DNA from: an uncultured Aquimarina sp.
GTDB lineage: Bacteria; Bacteroidota; Bacteroidia; Flavobacteriales; Flavobacteriaceae
Assembly (NCBI GenBank): GCA_947496705.1
Contig: CANMDW010000018.1
Coordinates: 45,448-109,447, forward strand
Reading direction: 5' to 3'
Length of the DNA: 64,000 nt
This document shows positions 56,411 to 64,000 of this stretch, piece by piece. Under the pieces are notes generated by a model that had not been told where the DNA came from, made no database searches, and worked only from the letters and a program-made list of their open reading frames with translations. Every line of letters begins with the position of its first letter. Within the stretch, counting starts at the first letter, position 1. A program made the position numbers and the translations under genes.

Positions 56411-56650
56411 TTAACAAATCGTATACCAAACTGATAAAAAAAATCATAAAAAAAGTTAAAAAACAGTATAGCGGTTTATAAAAACACCAAACCTAAGAAT
56501 GATATAGTATACACATAGCAGAGCAATCATCAAACCATGCAGCCCAAAAAATACATCTACTCACTGTGGATAATTTTAAGTTTAATCCCTTAGATTTGTG
56601 AATGACATAGGAGAAATATACCCAATTGGGTATATCTAATTGTTAACACC
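56411..56650 (+). repeat. attC-like palindromic site 0
   Basis: Outer arms TTAACAAATCGTATACC (56411-56427) and GGTATATCTAATTGTTAA (56629-56646). The right end holds gttaacacc (56642-56650), which is complementary to ggtgttaac after the trypsin gene. The middle contains the 46-bp repeat at 56591. The 299-bp gene-free stretch 56363-56661 holds only this. Confidence 0.6.
56591..56636 (+). repeat. 46-bp direct repeat, copy 1, with 20-bp palindrome
   Basis: Starts TAGATTTGTGAATGACATA and ends in palindrome ATATACCCAATTGGGTATAT. Copy 2 lies at 60345-60390 with one mismatch in 46. Less exact similarity extends about 20 bp further upstream (AATTTTAAGTTTA in both). Confidence 0.9.
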
Positions 56651-56661
56651 AATTACAAAAT

Positions 56662-57435
56662 ATGTTTCATGAACCATCTGATAAATTTCTATATTCAGCA
56701 TATAAAATTGACGTATCACATTCTGATGGAAATAAAATCATAACTGGTGTAGCGACGGGTTTCGTTCTGGAGATATCTAAGGGTGTTGCTTGGATAATAA
56801 CAAATAGACATGTTATTGATTTAGATTATAAACAAATTAACCCAAAATATAAAAATTTTAAATTATCTCAATTTAAAATTACTGGTCGTAAATCTGATGA
56901 TACTGAATACAGTTTTACATTACATAAAAATGCTGAATTATACTATCATGATAATATCGAAAATGATATTGTAATAATAAGAGCACATGTCTATTTACAA
57001 AAAGGCGAATCTCTGCATTGGCATTTTGGAATGTCACATTTGGCAGACGAAAAAATATACAATCAAATTAAGGCTTTTGACTTAATTTGCTATTCCGGAT
57101 TTCCAAAAACTCATGATAAGTTAGGTAATAGACCAATTATAAGAAGTGGAAACATCGCAAGTGATCCGAAATATGATTATTCTTGGAATACTGATTACCA
57201 AGGTCAATGTGTAGCCTATGAAGGTTTTTCTTCTGAAGGTGCTTCAGGAAGTCCTGTTTTTGCTCCACCTAGAGGTTTACAAAATATCCCTAACTCTCGT
57301 CACGGATATTTAATTGGAGTAAATGCTGGTCATATTCCTAGTCAATTTGGACACAGCGGAATATCATATTTTTATAAATCAACAGTAATACATGATATTA
57401 TTAGGATACATGATTTAATGAATGTCCATAATTAA
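56662..57435 (+). CDS. trypsin-like serine protease
   Basis: 257 residues, no signal peptide. Catalytic triad in order: H50 (WIITNRHVID), D102 (IENDIVIIRAH), S195 in GASGSPVF. It is a Tsp/HtrA-like or S1-type trypsin domain without PDZ. It is cytosolic or of unclear location. It is the first gene of the cassette-like array and is bracketed by gttaacacc and ggtgttaac. Such stand-alone trypsin domains are frequent in defence islands, but that is inference. Confidence 0.85.
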   Translation: MFHEPSDKFLYSAYKIDVSHSDGNKIITGVATGFVLEISKGVAWIITNRHVIDLDYKQINPKYKNFKLSQFKITGRKSDDTEYSFTLHKNAELYYHDNIENDIVIIRAHVYLQKGESLHWHFGMSHLADEKIYNQIKAFDLICYSGFPKTHDKLGNRPIIRSGNIASDPKYDYSWNTDYQGQCVAYEGFSSEGASGSPVFAPPRGLQNIPNSRHGYLIGVNAGHIPSQFGHSGISYFYKSTVIHDIIRIHDLMNVHN

Positions 57436-57440
57436 AAAAA

Positions 57441-57634
57441 GGTGTTAACACTATATATGTGATCATAGCAGTTAAGGGATGGATCGTAAGGTTCTTGTAT
57501 ACCTGCCTGACGCAGGCAGGTTTGCTATGACGCAACGATTTTATTATGAGAAAGTTATAAAATCTGCGCAGAAAAAGGCGATGGCTTGGTAACATTTTGC
57601 TCTGCTAAGACACATACTTATAACGTTAGCAATA
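57441..57634 (+). repeat. attC-like palindromic site A
   Basis: Arms TATGTGATCATAGCAG (57456-57471) and CTGCTAAGACACATA (57602-57616) pair with one gap and one mismatch. The left end ggtgttaac (57441) pairs with the start of the previous unit, the right end gttagcaata (57625) with the end of the next. A central palindrome CCTGCCTGACGCAGGCAGG lies at 57502. The interval 57436-57689 holds no gene. Confidence 0.65.
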
Positions 57635-57689
57635 ATGCTGAAAAAATTATCATTCATCAATATTAATCAATCAAAAAACAATCAATCAA

Positions 57690-58925
57690 ATGAAAAATTA
57701 CAAAATTCTATTATCAATCATTTTATTCATTTCTGCTTTTGCAACCTATGGTCAAAATTTACCTAGTCTTTTAACCGAGAAGAACATTAATTCAACTTTT
57801 TCAATTCTTGCTTATGATGAAGATGCCCAAGAGTGGGGAATTGGAGTAGCAACAAACAATATTTATGTTGGAAACTCGACAATTTACATTGAACCCGAGG
57901 TTGGTGCTTTTTCTGTAATTGCAGAAACAGAACCTAAATATGGCGTTAATGGACTTGAAAAACTTAAAGGGGGTAAATCAATTGAGCAGGCAATCTTAGA
58001 AACAAAGGAGGAAGATGATGAAAATAATTATCGCCAAATTTCCGGAATTGACGCAAAAGGTAATGTTTTCGCATTTACAGGTAAATCATTAAAATACTGG
58101 AATGGCAAAGCAGCACAAATCTTAGGTAAAAACTATGTGGTAATTGGTAATCAACTTGCGAATGAAGTACTATATGAAATGTCGAAATCTTTTGAGAATT
58201 CGGAAGGAACATTGGCTGAACGACTCTTGAAAAGCTTAATCGCAGGACAAAATGCAGGTGGACAAATATCTGGTAAGCAATCTGCGGCTGTTGTCGTAAA
58301 AGGTTCAAATAATGAATGGTACAATCAAATTGACCTTAGGGTTGACAACTCAAAAGAACCTATAAAAGAATTGAAGACACTAATGGACTATCATTATGGT
58401 AGAATCCGTCTGAATCAAGCACTTTATGCACATCGAAAAGGAAATTCGAAAAGGGCTAAACAAAAATTAACTGAGGCGGAATCTATGTTGAATGGATGGA
58501 CTGGTATGTACTCAAAAATCGCTAGTGCGAATATTGCGATGGGAAATGAAAAAAAAGCAATCAATTGGATAAAAAAAGGACTTGACGAAAATCCTAATTG
58601 GTCGGTAAATATTCCTGCGTTTTATTTTCTTCGTAATAATCCAGAAATGAAATCAAGAATCCAATCCGATTCTTTTAGCGTTACTGACTGGGAAACTGCT
58701 ATGGGAATGCTTAGTAATCTCGGTCGAGAGTTAGAGGTAATTAAAGAAATAAAAGGACTTTTTAAGAAGAAAATTGAATCTTCTTATTTGAACTTCTTAC
58801 TTGGTAGAAGTTATTTTTATGAAAAAGAACAAGAAAAAGCAATTAAATACCTGAAAACCGCATTGAAAATGGACAGCGAAAATATAGAAGCGGAAAACTT
58901 ATTAAACAAAATAAGAGCAAAATAG
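57690..58925 (+). CDS. DUF1028 Ntn-hydrolase-like protein with TPR tail
   Basis: 411 residues. Signal peptide 1-21 (YG-Q). DUF1028 domain 30-235: STFSILAYDEDAQEWGIGVA and VGAFSVIAETEPKYGVNGLE, then NVFAFTGKS, LIAGQNAGGQISGKQSAAVV. C-terminal half has TPR-like helices (NQALYAHRKGNSKRAKQKLT; YFYEKEQEKAIKYLKTALKM). The enzymatic role of DUF1028 is not settled (Ntn-hydrolase fold). A cassette-like unit with flanks gttagcaata...tattgctaat. Confidence 0.85.
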   Translation: MKNYKILLSIILFISAFATYGQNLPSLLTEKNINSTFSILAYDEDAQEWGIGVATNNIYVGNSTIYIEPEVGAFSVIAETEPKYGVNGLEKLKGGKSIEQAILETKEEDDENNYRQISGIDAKGNVFAFTGKSLKYWNGKAAQILGKNYVVIGNQLANEVLYEMSKSFENSEGTLAERLLKSLIAGQNAGGQISGKQSAAVVVKGSNNEWYNQIDLRVDNSKEPIKELKTLMDYHYGRIRLNQALYAHRKGNSKRAKQKLTEAESMLNGWTGMYSKIASANIAMGNEKKAINWIKKGLDENPNWSVNIPAFYFLRNNPEMKSRIQSDSFSVTDWETAMGMLSNLGRELEVIKEIKGLFKKKIESSYLNFLLGRSYFYEKEQEKAIKYLKTALKMDSENIEAENLLNKIRAK

Positions 58926-58936
58926 CGGAAAAACAC

Positions 58937-59165
58937 TATTGCTAATAACAATGCCTATAATTAATACGGGTTAGCTGTTTAACTTATAAAGTTAGAATAT
59001 CTGCCAACATCGCCAAATCTTTTGATGTAGCTTTAAAAATAAAAAGATAAAACCTGTCTGCCGACAGGCAGGCAAAATAAAAAGCCTTGGCTAAGGTTTA
59101 ATCGAAAGTTCACTACTTTTAATTCCCGTACTAACCATAGCCGAGACGCTGTGCGCAAGTTGTGA
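58937..59165 (+). repeat. attC-like palindromic site B
   Basis: Arms CTATAATTAATACGGG (58955-58970) and CCCGTACTAACCATAG (59125-59140), 13/16. Right end GAGACGCTGTGCGCAAG (59142-59158) resembles GAGACGTTGTGG at 63122. Central palindrome CCTGTCTGCCGACAGGCAGG lies at 59053-59072. Confidence 0.6.
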
Positions 59166-59995
59166 AAAACGAACTTCAAATCAAAACATTGAAAAAAACA
59201 ATATTTACATTACTACTTATTCTATCCTTGAATTCGATTTTCGCTTATGGCACAAGCGACACCTTGCAACTGAAAAACGAATTTAAAGAGCTGACTATTC
59301 GATATCAATATGGCGATGAGTACTACACTATTGAGGAAATGAAATTCGTGAAAAAAGGGAACAAAATAATTGCAACTATTTCCATTCCTGACAACCAACT
59401 ACTTGAAAATTCAAAAACTGAATTGACTAAAAACGATATTTCTTCAATAGACAAATTCCTGACCAAAGCATATGAATTTAAAGATACGTGCGTTGAAAAA
59501 TGGAGCAGTTCTTACGTGAATTATTATACTCTGGATATTGATGAAAAACGAATCAAGATTCATAAGTTTTGTAATTGGGAGGGCTCAAATTTTATGGAGC
59601 TGAAAAAACAAATTTTCGGTAGTTATTTGAAAAAACTGGAAGAAAAACGAAAACGGTTGAACATTGAAAATAATGAACTTCTAATTGGATTTTGGAAATA
59701 TGATTTTTCTATTCATAAAATCGAAAAAGACAAAGTTTATACACTAACCAGATTAAAAAACAAGTCCAAAGAAAATTGTTTTTTAAAATTTAAAGAATAC
59801 CAAAAACTTGTAGACTATTATTGTCTTAAGAATTCGAAAACAAAATATGATTTTAGATTTGACATTGTAAACGAAGATTTAATTTTATACATAAACGGAG
59901 AAAATAAAAATGATAGGAAAAACTTTGTATATGGCTATGTATTTAAAGTTTTGGAATTAAATGAAAATAAAATTAAGTTAACAACGATGAATTAA
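59162..59995 (+). CDS. hypothetical exported protein
   Basis: 277 residues if the GTG at 59162 is used; this gives a signal peptide (FTLLLILSLNSIFA) that later starts would lose. The mature protein is Lys/Glu/Asn-rich with no recognised domain. It is a cassette-like unit with lower-GC codons. I do not recognise it. Confidence 0.65.
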   Translation: MKNELQIKTLKKTIFTLLLILSLNSIFAYGTSDTLQLKNEFKELTIRYQYGDEYYTIEEMKFVKKGNKIIATISIPDNQLLENSKTELTKNDISSIDKFLTKAYEFKDTCVEKWSSSYVNYYTLDIDEKRIKIHKFCNWEGSNFMELKKQIFGSYLKKLEEKRKRLNIENNELLIGFWKYDFSIHKIEKDKVYTLTRLKNKSKENCFLKFKEYQKLVDYYCLKNSKTKYDFRFDIVNEDLILYINGENKNDRKNFVYGYVFKVLELNENKIKLTTMN

Positions 59996-60087
59996 AACCT
60001 GCATATAATAACTAAGCATTCGTGCAGTCGGTACGACCGAGCATGAATGTAGTGTTGACTGCCCGCCCGCCAGTGGTGGGAACCGGG

Positions 60088-60168
60088 GTTGATGTTCTTT
60101 TCTATGGGGATTGATAGGGTGTGCTTAGATACTCCTAAAGCGTTAGAGACCCAGAAAAGAACATCAAC
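60088..60168. other. long-stem hairpin (16-bp perfect arms)
   Basis: GTTGATGTTCTTTTCT at 60088-60103 and its exact complement at 60153-60168, loop of 49 nt. It may be a structured RNA or DNA recombination element. No T-tail, so not a simple terminator. Confidence 0.7.
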
Positions 60169-60344
60169 TATCTAAAGCAGTATCCTAAGAAGAAATCCTT
60201 TTAATGATTGATCAGCCTAACCATATAACACATCGATATGTTATAGGTCTATTATATTCTGCAGGATAGCCATAGTAGCACAAAAAACAACAGAAATAGA
60301 TATGCAAGTTGCTGTAAACAATTTTAAGTTTATCAAAAATCCCC

Positions 60345-60390
60345 TAGATTTGTGAATGACATAAGAGAAATATACCCAATTGGGTATATC
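60345..60390 (+). repeat. 46-bp direct repeat, copy 2
   Basis: Same as 56591-56636 with one mismatch (ATAAGAG in place of ATAGGAG), and includes the 20-bp palindrome. Confidence 0.9.
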
Positions 60391-60483
60391 CTATTGTTAT
60401 GTGCAAGCGGAAAAAAATACTCGTCCAATTTTCGGTTGCTGGCTAAATTTCATCATCGTTACTTTGCTTCAAAACATAAAAAG

Positions 60484-61239
60484 ATGGAATTTAAAAACTT
60501 ACACAATCAAAATAAACCATTATTAATCGGAAATGTTTGGGATGTACCGAGTACAAAAACAGCCGAAAAATTAAACTTTCAAGCAATTGGAACTTCAAGT
60601 TCCGCAATTGCATCGATTTTGGGATATAACGATGGTGAAGAAATGGAATTTTCTGAATTGGAATATTTCATAAAGCGGATTTCACTCAACACAAATCTAC
60701 CTTTGTCTGTTGATTTGGAATCGGGATATAGTAGAAAACCAAAAGAAATCGTTAATCACATTAAAAGATTAGCAGAATTAGGAGTTGTTGGAATTAATAT
60801 TGAAGATAGTGTGGTTAACGATAAACGGATTTTATTAGACTCTAATGACTTTGCAAAGACACTAATAGAAATAACGCAATATTTAGAAAAAGAAAATATT
60901 GATATTTTTATTAACGTGCGAACGGATACATTTATCCTGCTTCAAAAAAACGTGATTGAAGAAACAAAAAAAAGAATTCAACTTTATCAAAATGCAGGTG
61001 CAAACGGAATTTTTGTTCCTTGTATTGAGAAAGAAAATGACATAAAAACTATTGTCGATTCAACAAATTTGCCAATTAACGTAATGTGTATGCCTAAACT
61101 TCCAAATTTTGAGACATTAACAAAATTAGGTGTAAAACGAATAAGTATGGGGAATTTCCTTTTCGATAAAATGTATGATAAATTTGAAGTAACGGCACAA
61201 ACTGTTTTAAACCAAAATTCATTTAAGTCTATCTTTTAA
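60484..61239 (+). CDS. isocitrate lyase/PEP mutase-family protein
   Basis: 251 residues from M at 60484 (MEFKNLHNQNKPLLIGNVWD). An earlier in-frame codon at 60352 lies inside the palindromic site. Visible motifs: the NVWDVPSTKTAEKLNF start typical of the family, LSVDLESGYS (Mg ligand region), GINIEDSV, NVRTDTF and the C-terminal VMCMPKLPNF. Members carry out C-C or P-C bond cleavage; the substrate is unknown. It ends 1 bp before ada, so the two are coupled. Confidence 0.85.
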   Translation: MEFKNLHNQNKPLLIGNVWDVPSTKTAEKLNFQAIGTSSSAIASILGYNDGEEMEFSELEYFIKRISLNTNLPLSVDLESGYSRKPKEIVNHIKRLAELGVVGINIEDSVVNDKRILLDSNDFAKTLIEITQYLEKENIDIFINVRTDTFILLQKNVIEETKKRIQLYQNAGANGIFVPCIEKENDIKTIVDSTNLPINVMCMPKLPNFETLTKLGVKRISMGNFLFDKMYDKFEVTAQTVLNQNSFKSIF

Positions 61240-61240
61240 A

Positions 61241-62299
61241 ATGCTGATTACAGACAACAATAAAATTGAAACTTATTATCAAGCTCTTTTAGAAAGAAAA
61301 CAGAGCTTTGTTGGTATTTTCTTTGTTGGAGTAAAAACTACTTCCATTTTTTGCATTGCGACTTGTCGAGCAAGAAAACCAAAGCTGAAAAATGTAGAGT
61401 TTTATACTTCATTTAAAGAGGCTTTAGATAATGGATATAGACCTTGTAAAATCTGTAAGCCTACGGAAAATGCAAATCAAGCACCTGAACAAGTTGAGAA
61501 AGCAATTCTATTGGTAAAAGAAAACCCTAAAGACAAAATAACCGACTTCCAATTAAGACAAAAAGGAATTAGTCCAGAGGTTGTCCGTAGATGGTTTAAA
61601 AATAATTATGGTATGACTTTTCAAGCATATCAAAGAATGTATAGAATAAACAATGCCTTTCAAGAATTAAAACACGGAAAGAATGCTACACATACTGCTT
61701 TCGATACTAGCTATGAATCGTTAAGTGGGTTTAATTACACTTTCAAAAAACTTGTAGGCAAATCACCAAAACATAGTAAAGATAAAAACATAATCCTCAT
61801 AAACAGACTCACAACACCTTTGGGGCCAATGTTTGTTTGTGCTACTGATAATGGAATCTGTTTACTGGAATTTGTTGATAGAAGAATGCTCGAAACAGAA
61901 TTTAAAGATTTGCAAAAGTTATTGAATGCTAATATTATTTCGGGCGAGAATGAACATATCAAACAAGCAAAGAAAGAGATTAAAGAATATTTTGAAGGAA
62001 CAAGAAAAAATTTTGACGTAAAACTTGAAACACCAGGAACTGTTTTTCAAAATCAAGTATGGAAATGTTTACAAGAAATCAAATATGGAACAACGGCTAC
62101 TTATCAAAAACAAGCAGAAAAAATAAGTAATCCAAAGGCTATTAGAGCAGTTGCTTCTGCAAATGGTTATAATCGAATTTCTATAATTGTACCTTGTCAT
62201 AGAGTAATTGGAAAAGATGGAAAAATGACTGGCTATGGTGGAGGAATTGAGCGAAAAAAATGGTTGATTGAACACGAACGAAATAATGCCAGCACATAA
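61241..62299 (+). CDS. ada: Ada: methylated-DNA repair and regulator, fused
   Basis: 352 residues, full three-domain Ada. N-terminal Zn/methyl-acceptor with C38, C42, C69 and C72 (FCIATCRARKP; YRPCKICKP), matching the E. coli positions; AraC-type HTH (about 95-185); C-terminal O6-alkylguanine-DNA methyltransferase with PCHRVIG (C319). It repairs methyl phosphotriesters and O6-methylguanine and activates the adaptive response. It shares a unit with the PEP-mutase-like gene; its TAA stop lies inside gcacataac. Confidence 0.93.
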   Translation: MLITDNNKIETYYQALLERKQSFVGIFFVGVKTTSIFCIATCRARKPKLKNVEFYTSFKEALDNGYRPCKICKPTENANQAPEQVEKAILLVKENPKDKITDFQLRQKGISPEVVRRWFKNNYGMTFQAYQRMYRINNAFQELKHGKNATHTAFDTSYESLSGFNYTFKKLVGKSPKHSKDKNIILINRLTTPLGPMFVCATDNGICLLEFVDRRMLETEFKDLQKLLNANIISGENEHIKQAKKEIKEYFEGTRKNFDVKLETPGTVFQNQVWKCLQEIKYGTTATYQKQAEKISNPKAIRAVASANGYNRISIIVPCHRVIGKDGKMTGYGGGIERKKWLIEHERNNAST

Positions 62300-62430
62300 C
62301 AAAGTAAAAACATAGGGCGTTTGTGATAAATCGAATGTTCTGGGCATATTAAAAAAGTCCGCTAAATATAAATATTTAGCTAAGTAATAAACCGAAACGA
62401 AAGTGCTTATCACCTGTCCTACGTTTCTTA
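62292..62430 (+). repeat. attC-like palindromic site D, left part
   Basis: Starts gcacataac (62292-62300), the exact complement of gttatgtgc at 60396-60404. Arms CATAGGGCGTTTGTGATAA (62311-62329) and TTATCACCTGTCCTACG (62407-62423). It is cut at 62430/62431 by the group II intron; the right end resumes at 63120 (TACGAGACGTTGTGG). Confidence 0.6.
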
Positions 62431-63119
62431 GTGTGCCGAGCAAGCAACGAGCGGCAACATACTCGTTGTGAACTGTAATTAAGATGGTGGAACCGACCCA
62501 CCAATGTCGTCTTATAGGAGAAGGCATTAAACCACCTAAAGGTGCTGTTGTAAAGAGCGATGGTATTGAGCGTTTAGGAAACGTCTAATCAAGAATTAGT
62601 CAGGTAGGGATAAAAGAGATGAACGCAAGTGAACCCCTTTTGAGGTGTCGAGAAGTAGGTACACCCTGTCAAAAGCTACGAAGTATGATACGGAGTTAAG
62701 GAGTATAGCGATTACCTATTTATTGGCTATACGGCAGGCGTCATTCAGGGGGTATGAATTTTATCTAGGCTTAGTTACGGAACTCGGGAACCTGACTATA
62801 AATGCTAAGGGAAATACACAATAGGATCAACCTAGAGGTAGAATACCAACGTTATTTTCAGGGACGGACTAATCCGTAGTAGTATTGAAGTTTCTGTAAT
62901 GGAAACTGAGCGAAGGGATTAGGTTATACAGTTGCGTTACATTTAACAACTCTTTTTTTTGAGGATGACTTTATGCAATGAAACAAAATCAATATTAGAT
63001 TTGTATAACAAGAGCCGTATGATGGGAGACTATCACGTACGGTTCTGTGCCTGCGCACCGTAGTGCTTCGGCACACAGGTGTGAGAGGCTCGGGGTGAAA
63101 CTCCTCCTGTCTACTCGAC
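62431..63119 (+). mobile_element. ORF-less group II intron
   Basis: 5' end GTGTGCCGAGCAAGC (GUGYG-type start). A long structured, ORF-free stretch follows, with GGGACGGACTAATCCGTAG (domain III region), domain V at 63012-63048 (GAGCCGTATGATGGGAGAC, then TATCACGTACGGTTCTGTG), and a domain VI ending CTACTCGAC at 63119 with a bulged A. No maturase or RT ORF is present in domain IV. The interval 62300-63152 holds no gene. Confidence 0.8.
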
Positions 63120-63152
63120 TACGAGACGTTGTGGTTAATTTGAAGAAAATTA

Positions 63153-63800
63153 ATGGAAGGTAAAACTGCTAATGAAATATTGAAAAAAATATTTGAAGCC
63201 CATAATGTGGAGTTTTCTGAGAAAAATGGATGGGTTATACCTTATTCCAAACTTCCTGCAATTCGTTCTACTTGGTATCCCAATGACGAAAAATCAAGTG
63301 GTCTTCTTCAAATTGAAGTTTTTATTGAGGAGGGAAAAATATTAGAAGAATGCTTTGCTGGATTTCCATCAGATAATGGAAAACTAAATGATGCCTATGA
63401 AAATTTCTCTCGAAATTCATTGCATGTAATGTTATCTGCATTTTGGGAAAAGCACGATCCTCAACAAGTAGAAAAAGAATCTTGGAATATTAATAATTCT
63501 AGTTATTCTATTTATATAGGTCCATTTGGTAATCGCGGAGGTAATGGAATTGAACCTAGAATACCTGAAAACACATTAGATCAAATTGAAAATGCAATCA
63601 AAAGGACTAATATAACCGATAAATATAATTGGTTTAGAACATTTTATGGCAACGTTGGAAATAGTGAAACTGTTTACGAAGCTCTGAAAAATAATGAAAC
63701 CTGGTCAGAAGGATTGGACGCATTAAAATCTGTAAATTGGGTAATGAGTGATCAATATTATAGTACAAGAAATTTTATAATAGTAGTAAAAAACACATAG
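63153..63800 (+). CDS. DUF6348-like protein, 3' end altered by an intron
   Basis: 215 residues, no signal peptide. LLQIEVFIEEGKILEECFAG, NFSRNSLHVMLSAFWEKHDP and YSIYIGPFGNRGG match the layout I recall for DUF6348 proteins. Its stop TAG at 63798-63800 uses TA of the gene and G of the adjoining group II intron, so the original C-terminus may be longer. It stands in the last cassette-like unit. Function unknown. Confidence 0.6.
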   Translation: MEGKTANEILKKIFEAHNVEFSEKNGWVIPYSKLPAIRSTWYPNDEKSSGLLQIEVFIEEGKILEECFAGFPSDNGKLNDAYENFSRNSLHVMLSAFWEKHDPQQVEKESWNINNSSYSIYIGPFGNRGGNGIEPRIPENTLDQIENAIKRTNITDKYNWFRTFYGNVGNSETVYEALKNNETWSEGLDALKSVNWVMSDQYYSTRNFIIVVKNT

Positions 63801-64000
63801 TCGAGTAGACGGCTCCGCTCACAAGTGAGCAGAGTTCACCCCTGCCTGAATGCTTACGGCAGGCAGGTCTCACATGTATCTGCCGAAATGAAATGTAGGC
63901 ATGACCACTGTACGTAAGGGTCGCGTATACAGCGGTTCATTAAGTTGTGGAGCAATTTTCTTGTAGATATCCAACATAGCCAAGTATCCTCTTCTTTTCA
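63800..64000 (-). mobile_element. second group II intron, 3' end (partial)
   Basis: On the minus strand: domain V at 63938-63900 (GAACCGCTGTATACGCGACC, then CTTACGTACAGTGGTCATG) followed by a domain VI that ends GTCTACTCGAC at 63800. It runs off the window end, so a maturase may follow; two minus-strand frames are open into the edge, one of them stopping just before domain V (ending GYLQENCSTT). Its domain V differs from the first intron, but both end CTACTCGAC. Confidence 0.7.

Larger units (their letters stand above)
60001..60404 (+). repeat. attC-like palindromic site C
   Basis: Fills the 488-bp gene-free gap 59996-60483. Left end GCATATAATAAC (60001-60012) pairs loosely with TTGTTATGTGC (60394-60404). 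Contains the 16-bp perfect hairpin (60088-60168) and copy 2 of the 46-bp repeat (60345-60390). Confidence 0.5.

Noticed and set aside
60352..60483. 44-codon extension of the PEP-mutase-like protein
   Set aside because: Lies in the palindromic site and the 46-bp repeat; the family-like sequence begins at 60484.
56411..63800. Defence island or toxin-antitoxin array
   Set aside because: No toxin, antitoxin, restriction or known anti-phage gene is recognised apart from a lone trypsin domain; cassette geometry explains the order better.

Overview
The window is a stretch of a flavobacterial chromosome (phylum Bacteroidota), probably an Aquimarina-like marine member of the Flavobacteriaceae. The evidence is AT-rich DNA, several TAnnTTTG-type -7 promoter boxes, a T9SS sorting domain on a giant secreted protease, BatA-type and YfhO-type membrane proteins, DUF4386/DUF2306/DUF4834 families, and many lipoproteins. 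No rRNA, tRNA, CRISPR array or replication origin was seen.

Layout. 1-8.1 kb: a possible oxidoreductase start at the edge, an outer-membrane barrel, a YitT-type membrane protein, a BatA-like vWA protein overlapping a dihydroorotase-like protein that has lost its HxH metal ligands, a DUF4870-like protein, a membrane-anchored LAS-type metallopeptidase candidate, an esterase and a HEIGH-type lipoprotein protease. 8.1-8.8 kb: a nested palindromic element. 8.8-15.7 kb (minus strand): a YdeI/DUF1801-like protein, an acyl-CoA-dehydrogenase-like protein, DUF2306 plus a tandem DUF4386 pair with repeated leaders, and an ABC transporter/GntR/GIN-domain operon. 16-23.6 kb (minus): a GH31 glucosidase, two sugar-binding-like lipoproteins (one frameshifted) and a set of unrecognised genes. 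23.8-26.5 kb: a TPR histidine kinase and NarL-type regulator pair. 26.9-35.8 kb: housekeeping genes, including an MBL-fold hydrolase, bcp, endonuclease III without Fe-S cysteines, an ECF sigma factor and uvrA. 35.8-46.8 kb: two paralogous Tyr/Arg-rich exported proteins behind sigma-54-like promoters, a decayed third copy, a metal-dependent hydrolase, the 1730-residue protease, and an AraC-type regulator gene in pieces around an IS200/IS605 remnant. 46.9-52.2 kb (minus): a flippase, a GT4 glycosyltransferase and a YfhO protein, bounded by related short repeats. 52.4-56.4 kb: DUF4834, a barrel with a charged tail, a GNAT protein and an HU-like protein.

The most interesting region is 56.4-64 kb. 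Five same-strand gene units (trypsin-like protease; DUF1028-TPR; an exported unknown; PEP-mutase-like plus Ada; a DUF6348-like protein) are separated by 160-400 bp imperfect palindromes. Three units are bracketed by their own private 9-10 bp inverted repeat beginning GTTA (gttaacacc, gttagcaata, gttatgtgc). This is the geometry of integron gene cassettes with attC sites, although no integrase gene is in the window and the sites are long for attC. The last site is split by an apparently ORF-less group II intron, and the last gene is cut at its stop codon by the 3' end of a second, oppositely oriented group II intron that runs off the window.

All functions are inferred by reading motifs; no database search was run.
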